Source: Parasitella parasitica (Eukaryota > Mucoromycota > Mucoromycetes > Mucorales > Mucoraceae). From it: DNA of 64,000 nt. Below are positions 36,786 to 49,199 of the stretch, in pieces. The position numbers and the translations under genes are program-made. The number at the start of each line of letters is the position of its first letter. Position 1 is the first letter of the stretch. The DNA is taken from NCBI GenBank assembly GCA_025201805.1, contig MU619239.1, positions 158,367 to 222,366 on the forward strand. The letters run 5' to 3'. The notes under the pieces were generated by a model. The model was not told the origin of the DNA. It worked only from the letters and a program-made list of their open reading frames with translations, and made no database searches.

Positions 36786-39584
36786 CTAATCTTGATGCGA
36801 AAGCAACGGCTGTAAAACACATGTATGTCCACAGCCAGTCGGGCATAATTTTTCTATTGCAAACCATTCTCTCATATGAGACAAATGACCACCATGATTG
36901 CAGCCCTGACACCAAACGTATAATCCTCGAACCGTTTGATGGCTACATATAATGTGTACAATTTAGTAATGCAGAAATACTAAGCATGCAAAATTCGACT
37001 TTACCATAAAGAACAAGGATTCAATAGCCTGTGGCATTTATCACAAGCCCATGATCCGCCAGTTGTGCCATTCACTAGTTTGAAGCAAGTATTGCACGCA
37101 ATACTGACGGTAGTTGAATTCTATATTGAAACAAGTTAGTGCTTGTGTGATTCTTTTACTCAATTCTGCTTGTTAAATACCTCATTAAGCTCACGAATAC
37201 TTTGAATTTTGCACGCTTTTATGACTGCCGTTGCAGCCGACCAAAGCTTGAATCGACGCAGCATGTCAATGTAGGCAATAAACCAATCTGCTACACGCTC
37301 ATGGTCGATACTCAAGTATTTCTCTAACACAAGATATAAAGTTACGCACATCTGGACGTCGCCCTGATCAGTGTAGTAATCCAATAATTCCATGACTACT
37401 GCTTCATGTTTCCATGGAATTTTCAAATTGAAAAGTGATGATGAGCGCTGCAGAAACGATGAATGGCTTGTATTTAAACTTTCCACATCTCCATCAGATG
37501 ATTGGGAAACCTCTTCTTCGTCTTCATCTTCCACGTCCTCGACATCTTCCTCGTCCTCGTCCTCGTCCTCATGTATATGAAGTCCACTGCCATCTTGGTT
37601 GACGCTATTGAAATCATCGCCATCTTCTATATTCATGTCTGTTTCCGTCTGTTCGGGATAGGGATCATAAATGTCAACATGCATTCATCATTAGCATTGT
37701 CTGAAAAATACACTCACCATATCTTCATGCGTGGATTCATCTATATCGGTTTCTAATGCCTCATTACTATAAAACATACCAATGATTGCCCATGTTTGTG
37801 ATGTGCGGTGTCGTCTCATATTCCACGCCAACTAGTTGCATAGGTCGATTAGTCATATGAATATAGCGATACACAAGGACATTACCTTGCTATTGACATC
37901 GCAAGCCACTGCCACGTCTTCGCCGGATATAACATAGTTTTGTGCAAGAATCGAAAATGCTTCAAAATCAAACAACGGCATATGAACAATGCCAGAGCTT
38001 TGAGGGGGTATATATTGGTTAGCCTGTTATCTGTTAGCGTGAAAGTTATTAGGAAAACGATCTTAATTTTACCACTTCTTCCAAGGCACTTCTCAGTCCT
38101 AATTTCTTTAAATTCCTGGGTGATCCAGCCAACGGATTGGACACGATGCTTTCATCCACAAACAAGTCTCGGGAGCTTTTGTCAAAGCTAAACATAAGGT
38201 CACCCTGTACATTCCAGGTCAGTGGATTTCTCTTCATCTCTTCCACTTGCTCATAAGAGCCTTTGATATGCTGCCGAATAAACCATTTGTCCTTGGCGAC
38301 AGATAATAACTCGTGAGGGTTGTGCCATGCCAGCCCTGAGTGTGCCCGTGTCAGCATGTATATATATATATATATTTTTTATACACGTATATAGCCAGTA
38401 CTTACCTGAGGGTGCGCTACTGTGCTGTTCAAATGTATATTTTGGTATAGATGGCCTTCGCACATCCCATATGTGTATTTTGTTGTCTGTGAGAAGAGCA
38501 CATGAGGCAATTTCATTGGGGTAATCCGGTCGCCACTGTATGCGGGAAACTGCAGACATTGTTTTGATAGTGTAGGTTGGTTTTTTCTCGTCTGATGTCA
38601 AGTCCCATACCTTGATTGTCGTGTCTCTGCCTCCGGTTGCGATAAAGTTTCCGTTTGGATGCCAATCTAGCGTAAAGCAAGGGCCGTTGTGTGCTAGCGT
38701 AAAACAAGCACTTATTTTGCGATCGTGTGTTGGTCTAGAATTTCGCATATCCCATTTCTAGCATGAATTTAGGTTTCAAATCTTTCTCACTTTTCAAATT
38801 TTTACCTACCTGTAGTGTTCCTGACTCAAATACCGCTGCGAATTCATGGACGTTGACAGGATTGAACTGCACATCACGGACTGCTTCTGCTTTTCCTTCA
38901 AATTTGGATCGTGCTCCTTGTCTGAGATCTCTGAGGTCCTGCAAATTACTTGATTCGTTAATCGTAACTCATGGATCAAGCTATACAGCACTTACCCAGC
39001 ACTTGACTGTGCCATCTTGCGATGCACTAATAAGGAGATTCCCGTTGTTTGGCTGAAAACTGATACGATTTACGGCACGAGAGTGTTCTTTTATCTCTCG
39101 CTCTATAGTCGGATGTGTCAATATATAGACTCCTGGTAATAAATGTCACATACAACTTGCCTACTTTGCTTCCACTTTTGTTTATATTCCAGAGAGTAAT
39201 AACACCATTGGCTGCAGCTGTTGCTATCGTGTGTTTTGTCGCTTTACTAGTCATATCAGTAATCATGCAAACATTGTGTTAGTGCTGACAATTTACCATT
39301 GTTACCCCATTTGACATCGTTGCTAGCATAGTTTAAGTTGGGTTGAATTCCAGCTCTTAGGTTGAGAGATTCTTTTATATCTGCATTCTTTATGTCGTAT
39401 ATCTTCAAAACTACAGGTTATCATATTAGACGTTGTGAACAAGCAGCTATCGGCACATATACTGTGTCTTACTTTCTCTTCCTGCCACAACAACTGAATT
39501 ACTATCTTGAGATATACTCAGTGCATTGATTGCGCCAGACATGGCTTTGCACGTGAGAAAGCTGTCTACTGCTGTTTTGTTCAT
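36786..39584 (-). CDS. WDR24: WDR24 / Sea2-like subunit of the GATOR2 (SEACAT) complex
   Basis: GATOR2 relays amino-acid sufficiency to TORC1 at the vacuole/lysosome. Twelve exons (first 39584-39473, last 36942-36786) join in phase to 716 aa. WD repeats fill the first ~290 residues, with GVITLWNIN, SQDGTVKCWDL, SGTLQKWDMR, TGGRDTTIKVWDL and DNKIHIWDVRRP. A middle part has WNVQGDLMFSF. An acidic Asp/Glu run follows, then the helical solenoid (LLDYYTDQGDVQMCVTLYLV) and a C-terminal zinc RING: CNTCFKL, SWACDKCHRLLNPCSLC, WCQGCNHGGHLSHM, CPTGCGHTC. The third intron (39160-39103) needs a GC donor (GCAAGT). Exon 10 was placed at 37648 because the nearer acceptor at 37701 gives a stop. Confidence 0.94.
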
Positions 39585-39942
39585 AATTGTAGAGAAATGT
39601 TTGTCAAAAGAAAAAAGGTGGCTCTTTTTTATATCCCATTTTTCTGCCGGCGTGCTCAAGGCCACGCGATTGGAGGATGCTCATTGTAAATTGCAATTAT
39701 CTAAAGGCTCATGACTTTTTAGAATTGATCATTAAAAGTGAGCTTCCGAACCTTGTTTCTCAAAATTTGAGTGTTTTTATATAGTGATGCAATCATAAAA
39801 AACGTAACAAAAAGTATATAAAAGCGTGCATCTATTCATAGAGCACAAGTAGTAGTAGTAGCAGTAGTAGTAAGAGTAGTAATAGTATTGATTGTGGTAG
39901 TTGTGGTAGTTGTGGAAGTATATGTGGTTTGGCCATTGCGGC
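39585..39942. other. Intergenic, WDR24 promoter / kinesin 3' end
   Basis: About 360 nt. It contains trinucleotide-like GTAGTAGTAG and TTGTGGTAG tracts (about 39848-39915). No gene was seen; the antisense frame rich in Tyr/Asn is low-complexity. Confidence 0.5.
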
Positions 39943-42900
39943 TTAACGGAACCAAGAAGTTCTTTTTTCATGCTTTTCAGGCAGTTTTTCCTCTTGCGAA
40001 CTAAATTATCATAAAAAAAAACGTAAGTTATGGCTAGGAGGTCGTTTGCTAATTGTTACCTTTCGACAGCTGCTCCTCCTCCTCGTAAAGGCTTGGCGAT
40101 TCGGTTGAAATTCAACATGGAATTACCTTGAGATTTGTGCGTGCGAGCTTGTTCTAGCCTTCCTCTTACAGCTTGAAGTTGGGATTCGAACCTATCAGTA
40201 TCATGTTACCATGACCACGATCTTCATCACCATAGGCTTATAGCACATCCACTTACTTTTCATTTTGAGTCAGCAGTTTATTCTGCGCTTCTTTTAGCAA
40301 ATATTCCAAATTTTGTATGCGTTCATTTCTAGCACACAATTTGCGATCTGATAACGCGGCTTCTTTCTTGAGATGTGAGTTTTGTTCGACAAGCTATAAA
40401 AAAGACTTGTAAGAACAAAGGCACACAATGCTGATTGTTCTGCTACTTTTTTTTTTTTTTTACCTGCTTTTGCACATTGGTTAGTTGATCCAAATTTCTT
40501 TCCAAAAGGGACATCTTTTTCTGCTGCGCCTTGTTGCTCGTTGCCTTTAAAAAGTTGGTTTGTTGGATGCGAGTTTCGTCTAATGTCATCTCCAGCTCTA
40601 CCACCTTTTCGCAACGACTCTGGAGATCACGCATTAGCACCTTCTTCATGGTCTCGAAATCAGCCAGTTCCTGTGCCATAGCCTTGCGCATTCGCTCCAG
40701 CTCGCGCTCTTTTTGTTCCACTGCTTCCTGGGAGGGCGCTGCTGTGCTTGGCGCCTCCTTCATTTGAACGAGTTTGTCATTGGTCACCTGTAGCTCGTCC
40801 AGGACGCTCTGCAACCTCTCCTCTTCCTTTGTTTTCTTTTCCATGTCAGCCTTCAAGGACTCAATCTCGTTTTGCTGAACCTGGTTCTTCATGATGAACT
40901 GGCTTTCCAGCTTTGTTTTAAGATCTGAAATAGAGTCTGCAATGTCACTGTTCTGTTTCACGTCCATTTCCTCCATTGCAATGGTCTTGTCTAGCAGCTC
41001 CTCATAGTCAGCTTCGAGGTTGCTGAAACGCACTTCGAGATCACTGCGCTTTTGAGAAAGTGAGTCTCTTTCTTGCTCTAGATTGGCGATGGTTACTTTT
41101 TGCTGCTCGATCATTGCTTTGGTAGTTTGCAATTCGTGACGAAGTTCAGCGATAGCTTCTGGTGTGATGTCTCGAGCATCCAGATCAGACTCAATGTCCT
41201 GTTTCTTCTCTTCGGCATTTTCCTGCATGTAGGGTAGATTTAGTAAGTGCCGTGCTCTGGTATGCTATGCTTTGCTATGTCAGTCCACTTACAACAACGT
41301 CTTCTGCAGTCTTGAGTTGCTCTAGATTCTTTGATTCCGCAATCTCTAGTCTCGTTAAGGCCGCTTTCAGCTCTTCCAGTTCAGAAATGTATTCCAAGTT
41401 GACCTCTTTGAGCGAATCAATGTTGATCTCGCCTTCCTTCTTTTCATACGACTCCTTTTCCAGTTGAACCTGGGCATCGCTTAATTCTGAAGACAGTATT
41501 TTGTTGCTGTTGCTCATTTCCTTTTCGTTTTCCTTAAGACTGTCCAGCATTTGCTGAATTTCAGCGACTTGTTTTTCGCGGCTGGCGAGTTCCGCTGCTT
41601 TCTCATTGATTTGTTCGAGCAACTCTTGCTCGCGCTTAATAAACTCTTCCTTTTCATCGTTTCCAAGCGCCATGGCAGGTGTCGACGGTCTGCTATCATC
41701 GTCTACAGATAGTTTGAAAGCGGGAGCAGGTGTCTGCGGTGGCGTAATGGGTGCATTGTTAGCAACAGCAGCGGCAGGAGGAGGCTTTGATTTAGCACCC
41801 TCCATAGTAGCCCAACCATCTTCAGGCACCGTTTTTCCTAATCGCCACATATTTATTTCATTCTCCAGGGCAGAGATGTAAGACTTGTATGAAACAGCAT
41901 CACCCTTGACACGTTTAAGTAATGCCTTAAGTTCAGCAGGAGATAAATCAGCATTGACCTTGGCTTTGTTCTTGATAGTCTTTGCTCTAGCGCCGAAACG
42001 AAGTGTTGATATTGATTCGGTTTCATTGTAAGAAGAAGGGGAACAGTTGATGATTAAAGTGGTGCGCGAGTTACCACCCAGTGATTCTTGTAGAATGCGA
42101 GTCAGCTTAGAATCTCGATAGGGCACATGGCTTGACTATAAGAAATATTTAGTATCGCGCATATACAAAAGACGAAAGCTGGATGTAACGCTCACCTTTC
42201 CATCTGTCAATGAGTTAATGACCATACCCAATGCAGTGAGAGATTTGTTGATTTTCTTTGCCTCTTCTAATGTCTGGCCTGAAGCGCCTGTTTTTCCAAC
42301 TTTCTCAGAGCCTGCAAGATCTACCAGATATAGCTTTCCACTCTTTGCTGCACCAGTGTCTAGGTTCTTTTGTGTGATTGTTGTAAGCACAATTGAATGG
42401 CTTCTTGAGCTTTCGGCGTTCATATCTAGACATCCATAAATGAGATGTTGTTCAAGTTTCATGACATGCACCACTTACTTGTAGATGCAACGACACGATT
42501 ATCACCACCAATTCTCATCACATCGTAGACTTCATTTGTGTCTGAAACATACACTTCTTTGATGCCTTTGACGTAGACACCTTTAACTTTATCTTCATGG
42601 ATAGGTAGGTTGTCATTTGCAGCTGTATTGTCGGGTTGAGTAAACACTCAGATTTTCATGTGTTTTGTTATACTTACGAACTAAAAGGTCCTTGACTCGT
42701 TCCATGTAAATTTCCATGTAAGCGACTTTTACGGTGAATTCCATATTGATAGGTGCCTCCTGGATGCTTGTAAAGATTTGCTCAATGATACGTGGAATAA
42801 TACCCTTATTTTCTGAATCATCGATGCTGGATCCCATCATTGTATATGTCTTTCCGGAACCTGTCTGGCCATAAGCAAATACGGTGCCGTTATAGCCCGC

Positions 42901-43273
42901 AACAACATCTAGAAGACGCATAAATTAAGTATTCACATGTGCACACGTATAGAGAGTGGCTCGTCCGTACCATCTACAATAGATTTAATGGAATACTCAA
43001 AGATCTCCTGCTGTTTTGTGTTTGATCCAAAGCATTTATCAAACGAGAATGTGTTTGTGTCCTTTCCCTACACATATCAAGCATTGGCATTGAGTTTGAA
43101 ATGTAATTTTGAGGTACCTGATTTATGGCACATGTTTATCAATACTACAATACCTTCAAGACAATATCCGTTCCGTCTTCCGATATTTCAACAATAGGGA
43201 CACCTCCCTCTCTTATTTCCAATTTGTTTTGAGGTCGGAAACGACACACGACTTTGATGTTATTACCAGACAT
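39943..43273 (-). CDS. KHC: Conventional kinesin (kinesin-1) heavy chain
   Basis: Plus-end-directed microtubule motor for long-range transport in hyphae. Ten exons (43273-43154, 43067-42971, 42908-42678, 42622-42479, 42425-42196, 42135-41293, 41222-40464, 40393-40257, 40191-40060, 40000-39943) give 916 aa, matching fungal kinesin-1. The motor domain has CRFRPQN, the P-loop [13 protein letters not shown], switch [11 protein letters not shown], switch [17 protein letters not shown], and [17 protein letters not shown]. The neck is followed by a Pro/Ala-rich hinge (about 370-410) and a long interrupted coiled coil. The tail has the autoinhibitory [11 protein letters not shown] motif, then a short C-terminal exon. 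There is no sign of a light-chain gene here, as expected for fungi. It lies about 330 nt downstream of dynactin p150 on the same strand. Confidence 0.97.
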
Positions 43274-43600
43274 GATTTTTTTTCCTTCTTTGTTTTATTT
43301 CTTTTGCTATGGTTACGATGTTTATTGAAGTAGGTTACGATGGCAACTGTATCAAGATTTTTGGGATTTGTGTGATTTTATAGGTTTCTTAAAAAGTTGT
43401 GTAAAATAAGATGGCTATATAAAAAAAAAAGGAAAAAAGAGAAAAAAAAAAAGAAAGGAGAAAAGAAATGTAAAAAAAAAAACTGCAACACACATACACA
43501 CACAGGTGCACTTGTACATGCACACTCAAGAGACTCTCGTTGAATATTATAAGATAGTAGTACAGAACTCATGACGTCGAAATCGAGTTTGAAAATGCGT
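43274..43600. other. Intergenic, kinesin promoter / dynactin 3' end
   Basis: About 330 nt with purine runs (AAAAAAAGAAAGGAG, GGAAAAAAGAG), pyrimidine tracts in the sense of the minus-strand kinesin gene. No separate gene was seen. Confidence 0.5.
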
Positions 43601-46600
43601 TTATGAATGAATAAAGACGCTGTGTAGTCGCTTGAAGTCGGATGCGTTCGATACGTCTATGCAGTGATGAGAAATGGTGGTATCCATGGACGGTAATCTC
43701 GGAATTTTGATAAGGCCAAGCTGCTGTAATGGCTTCTACACAACATGCATATAAATCAGTCAGTAATACAGTGGGTAGCATAAAACAAACAAACAAGTAA
43801 CCTTTTCATTATGAGTAGCAGGGAATTTGTCAGTTGTGATTTGAAGATCATCTACTTTTCGTCTCAGCTGCACACTACGTTGCTGGAGTGTATACAACAC
43901 CGACTGCTGTGTCTGATACTGATAGTCAGGCGTTTTCTTCATGCTCGACCATTTGCGAGTTGCTGGTGGAAGCTGAATTACCCGTGGAGATGCGCTTGCA
44001 ACCCTCATATCTTTGAGCAGTGCCCTTGTTTCTCTAGCAATATCAGACATCATTTCACCTCTATGCTGTTTCTTGATGGCAGGGGCAGGCGTTGACAAAT
44101 CCAATGATCGCCATAAATCTGAACTTTTCAGCTGAGCATTTTCAGCCCGTAGATAGCGAATCGAAGCTTTGAGTGTTTCCATATGTCCCGCCATTTCATA
44201 GTATCCACCGGCCATCTCTTGCATGTGCTCAGAGTCCTCTCCCTCTGCCAAGTCAAAATTGGCTTTTCGTAAGATGGATTGTCTTTTTTCCTCTCGCTTG
44301 CTAGCTTCCTTCTTGAGTTGGCTGTTCTCAATCTCCAGCTGATCATATTCGTTTTGTAGGTTTTCCATTGCCTCGACATACATTTGCTCTTGGTTCAGCG
44401 ATTTATCTAAATCATCCTCCAAGGATTTGATTCGGGCCATCTCTTTCTTTGCAACTTCTATACGCTTCTCGAGAAGGCTGGTTTTAACGTCTGCCTCCTG
44501 CAATGACTGATCCTTCATGCGGACATCTTTGATTAGTTTGATAATCTCATCATTATGCTGCTGTAGCTTATGCTCCAATTCATGGTTAACCGCAACTTCA
44601 GCTTTGATATCGGAAGCGCGCTGGATCCAGGGCGCGACGTTTGTTTTGACTACACATCACAATAGATCAGCTCATGTCAGCCATATGTGTGCTCAAGATA
44701 AACTTACTTTTGTCCAGTTTATCGTCCTGCTCGATCTGTGCATAGGTTGCTCCAAGTTCGTTATTGAGCGTCTTGACGTTCCTTAATGCATTCTCCCACA
44801 TGGAGCTTTCTACCATTTCGAATATCTCATCACCTTTATCGCGCAGCAGCGTTTGTATATGAGACAGCTCAATTTCTTCGTGGCTTCCTCGTTTGGTGTC
44901 GATGTAGGCTGTGATATTCTTGTAAGTGTCAAAGCAGAATTTGCAGAGTTTTGTGCTGATCGCGTACAACATTCGGAATCTGTGTAAATGTTCGGGCTTC
45001 AGCGTCATGGCTTCTTCGAAAATATCTTCTAATTGACGCATCAGCTTCTTGGCGACGATCTTGCTATTTTTTGCTTGGGCAATGAGACGTCCAAGCGGCT
45101 CATTGTAGTCCTGATCCACTTGTTCAATGCCCTCGGCAACCACAATGCCTTCAACTCTTGCTGCATTGTACAATGACTGCTTAGCACAGGTTAGAATGAC
45201 GATCATACGATCAGCATTCAGATCCAAGGCTTTAGTAAGGCCAAAGAACTGGTCTGTGTTATTTCTCTCTTGCTGCTGTAAATGGCTTTCGGCCAGGTGC
45301 TCTACTTGGGCAATAATTCGCTGCAGTTCAGTCAAACAATGTGCTTCGTTGACTTGATCCGTCCTAAAGAGCTCGACAATTGCATTCATTTTCCTCTCGA
45401 CACCAATCAAGTCATGGTACACCCTGCCCATCTTGGAAAACGTCCCAACATCACAGTTCTTGATATAGGTCTGGAAGCGAGTAGCCAATGAGCTTAACCA
45501 ACCTGCCCTCGACTTCATTTCACAAATGGTAACTAGATTGTCTGTTACGTTGTCCATGATCTTCTCGCTGATCGGGTAATTTTGATCCAAATGCTTAACA
45601 ATAAGGCCTGCCTTGAATTCCAGCCTTTTAAACAGCAATAGGCACGAAATGGGGTCATTTTCTGTCTTGAAAAAGGATTCTGGCAGGTAGGGCTGGATCA
45701 TATTGAGACGCTCGTTGGCCTGAGCAGCCTCCAGCTTTCGCAGTTCAATATCAATTGCTTTGGCTTGTGCTTTCATTACGGTTGTCTGCAACTGGAAGTT
45801 TAGAGACATCATGGCTTGAGATTGGCTGCTCAAGGTCTTCTTTTCCGATTGCTCTGTTTGCTCCTTGCTCTTAAATCCTTCTAAATCGCTTTGAAGCAGC
45901 ACTACTAACTCTCTGAATTGCTGGATCGTGGCTTCATAATCAGCCGCTGTCTCTTCGTTGGCTCTCAATCGCTCCAGCTGTTCTCTCAAAAGCATATCGC
46001 GATGGTCGATTTCCGCTTGCAACTGCTTTTCGGTTTCTACATGGTTTTCCTCCAACTCATCGGCGAGCTCCTTTAATGCTTCCAAGTCATCTACAGTAGC
46101 ACTGAGTTCATCCAGTTTCTCCGTCAAACTCAAATTCCTCTCGGTTAATTGATCAACAAGGTCCTCAGCACCAAGAGCATCGTCTAGTTGCATCTTGAGG
46201 TCGTCAACTGACATTTCTGTTGCGCTCAACTTTTCCAGAGCTTTTTCGTATTGCAGACGTATTTCCTCGAGTTCGTAGTTTTCATGCTCAAGCAACTTGA
46301 TCTTGTTATTTAACTCGTTTTCGTTTTCGGCTGTAGCATCACGGAATCTGCCCATTTTGGTGAGTGTTCTGCGGTGCGAACTGCGTGCTTGTAACTCACC
46401 TTAATAACGCTTCTTTCAATCGCTCGTTGTGTCTTTCCAACTGCACTATTTCTAAAGGCGTTCTTTCTTCATTGCTAGCTGGCGAAAGTTCAGGGGGTTT
46501 ATTCAAAATGTCTGCTTCCTTTTTTAGGATGTCCAAATCAATACTGATTTCTTCCATTCTTTCCTTGAGCATATTAGTTTCTTGCTGTAGACTTTCGGCC

Positions 46601-48165
46601 CTTTCTTCTGCCACTTCCTTGTCGAGCGTGAGCATTTCCATCGACTCAAGTAGATCATTGTACTTGTTCTCAAAGGTTTCTTTGTCTGCGATGGTATCTT
46701 TCAGTTCACGCTTGGTATCTCGGACGTCTTTTTGCAGTTCTGCAATTTTGTCTATGCCGAATATGTTTATATATTTATTGTTTACATATAAACAAACAGA
46801 ACCAACCTTGCAGCTTGTTTCGAAGTGTCAAAAACTGCTCTGCTTCCTCCTTGACTTTTTCATGATCTCGAAATCGTTCACGATCTTCATGTCGCTTATT
46901 TTCAAGAATTTTTAGCTTAAAGCGAAGCTCTTCGTAGTCTTTCAGGGGAACAGTCTAATGGTTTGGGTGCATTAATAAGGGCGCACAGAGTTATTGATTG
47001 TATCCAGATTCAAGAATATGTACCTGATCTGATTTGCTAATAGGTCTCGTTGATGCTAATGATCCATAGACAGGTTCTCGCTGTATCTGCTCGATAATAG
47101 CGTCTTCTTCCTCTTCTTCCTCATCTTTATCATCTTCTTCATCTTCTTCATCTTCCTTTTCAATTGAGACCGGGCTGGATACAATAGCAGCATTTGCATT
47201 GGTGTTCTCCAAACATAGGTTATCAAATTCTGCTTGTTCTAATTCCAATCTTCTCTCTTCATCCTGTTCATCGTCCAATATGGCATCTGGAGTTGTTGGT
47301 GCGGTTATTGGTGTTCTTGACTTTAATATGGATACGGGCGAAGATGCGAATGTATTAGCTCTAGCTCTTTTGATGGGGGCAGTACTTTGAGTCGGTTGTT
47401 TTGGAGGTACAATCGTTCTCCTGTTTGGGACGGCAGTGCTTCTGCTACTTGGTATCGTAGTCGCACGGCTGTTGGTCTGCAAAAGTGAAGTGGGTCTTTT
47501 CTTTATTGGCGGTAATGCATCTGCTACGATGGATTTTCTTCTTTGGGCTGGATGTGAGGGTGATGCTGACGGTGATGCTGACGGCGTTATTGTCGACTTC
47601 TTTCTTTCGGTCGCAGTGGCAGCACCATTTGCTGTGCTGAAAGATGAAGGTATAATCGATTTTCTTTTCTGTTGTGATGCGGCTGGGGCAGTGGCGTCTC
47701 CTACGATCGACTTTCTTCTTTCAGCAGTGCTGGGAGGCACTATCGACTTTCTTCTCTCAGCTGTGCTGGTAGCCACAATCGATTTCCTTCGTTCCATAGT
47801 GCTAGAAGCTACGATGGATTTTCTTCTTGTAGATAGAGAAGAAGGCTGTAAATCCTAGCTTAGTTCTGAGAAATCAATGTATTTTATGGACTGCATCTTG
47901 TGTAAAATACCTCGTTTATCACCTTGACGTTCGCAGGTCTTGTAAATACACCATGATTGTTCTTGCAGTCAAAGTATCTTTTGCCTTGAACTACACCACT
48001 GTTCTTACCTAGTGGCTCGTCTAGCTCAACTCCAACCCATTTGCCTGTTTGAAAGCTTGTTGTTCCAACATATCGAATGGTGCCTGAAAGTTCATTATTG
48101 ATTATCACTCGACCACCTACAGTAAGCTCTTCTCGAATAACTGATGTCCTTTTTGCACTGCTCAT
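43601..48165 (-). CDS. DCTN1: Dynactin subunit 1 (p150Glued)
   Basis: Largest dynactin subunit, a dynein processivity factor that binds microtubule plus ends. Seven exons (48165-47911, 47854-47024, 46954-46807, 46751-46400, 46347-44708, 44649-43802, 43735-43601) give 1402 aa. Residues about 15-83 form a CAP-Gly domain with GKWVGVELDEPLG and GKNSGVVQGKRYF; the usual GKNDG is GKNSG. A basic region follows with seven RRKSIV-like repeats, then Ser/Pro-rich and acidic stretches, coiled-coil 1, the dynactin-specific domain (QLQTTVMKAQAKAIDIELRK, YLPESFF, LEFKAGLIVKHLDQNYP) and a second coiled coil. The last exon was read in the frame that keeps phase 0 and ends DFKRLHSVFIHS. It lies directly upstream of kinesin-1, same strand. 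Confidence 0.95.
47526..47832 (-). repeat. Tandem RRKSIV-coding repeat in dynactin exon 2
   Basis: Four copies at 36-nt spacing (near 47703, 47739, 47775 and 47811) encode a 12-residue unit of the type STAERRKSIVPP. Three looser copies follow (QKRKSII, ERKKSTI, QRRKSIV). Each RRKSI is a textbook basophilic (PKA-type) phosphorylation consensus. Confidence 0.9.
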
Positions 48166-49199
48166 TATCCTCGATTACTTTTTTTTTTCTATCTTTCCCG
48201 AGGATTATTAGTCGTAAGAGGCGAAGCTCTTCCTTTGATTCAAGATGATTGTAGAGAGAAAAAATTAATGAAAAGAAAGAATTTGGTATAATTTCTATAT
48301 CGGCGGTTTTGCCTGCAAGCTTCTAATTGGCGCTTTACGAATTTCGTGATGCTAGAGCTTTGTTCACTTTACTTGCATTCGACTTTTTACAGGAAAACAG
48401 AACGAGGTCATGCTCGTTTTATACAATTAGGCTGATTCTAGTTGATAAAAACCTCTATTCACAAACTTTTTTTTGCTCGTATAGACATTTATTTGCCAAC
48501 ATCAAGGGTTAGACGCCATCGCCATTGTCTTTTAGAATTGACATATTAAAAAATCAAGTTAGTGCTACGCTTTTTACATTATTATATTGAAAAGGCATTG
48601 TTTACACACATTGTTTGTGTGTGTATATTTCAGATAACATAATGCCTCCTGGTAAGGAGAACATTTTTCCTCTATTAGCGTCGAAATACACGAAATTAAA
48701 TATTTTCACATGGCTTAATGTCTAGAGCAGCGAGTGTACTAGTATTTTTGCTTGAGCTTTGAAATATTTGCACACGAAGATGATGCATTTAGATTGTCTT
48801 TTAAGCATTCAGATTGCGATAAATAAATATAGCCAGTATTTTCTCTGTTTGTTGGCAAGTACGGAATACATATGATATTTCATTCACGTATGGACGATAT
48901 TGATTTTGATGGACAAATTCAAATTATTTCTTTTCAAAATTTCAACATAACACATGCAAAAAGTAACTATATACAGCTACCATGAATAGCTAGCTGCTGG
49001 AGAGACTGATTAAAACTTGCGAAAACAGAATATTAAAAACTACACTTGTCGCTAGAAGCAGTTAAATCTTCAGCATCTCAAACATAAAAGCTTTTCAATA
49101 TTTATTCAGGTATAGGAAATCGTTTTTGGTCAATAGGCCATTTCTATGAACCTATCTACTTCAACGGAAGTAGGCTCTTGACTTGCAATATGAATTATG

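Noticed and set aside
37649-37701. Nearer acceptor for WDR24 exon 10 (TTTTTCAG at 37701)
   Set aside because: It leads straight into stop codons in the required frame; the acceptor at GAACAG (37649) keeps phase.
39777-39971. Tyr/Asn-rich open frame on minus
   Set aside because: Low-complexity product of GTAGTAG-type repeats that overlaps the last kinesin exon in another frame.
43569-43796. Alternative C-terminal frame of dynactin ending at 43569
   Set aside because: It does not keep phase with the preceding exon. The phase-0 frame ending at 43601 gives a C-terminus resembling other p150 proteins.
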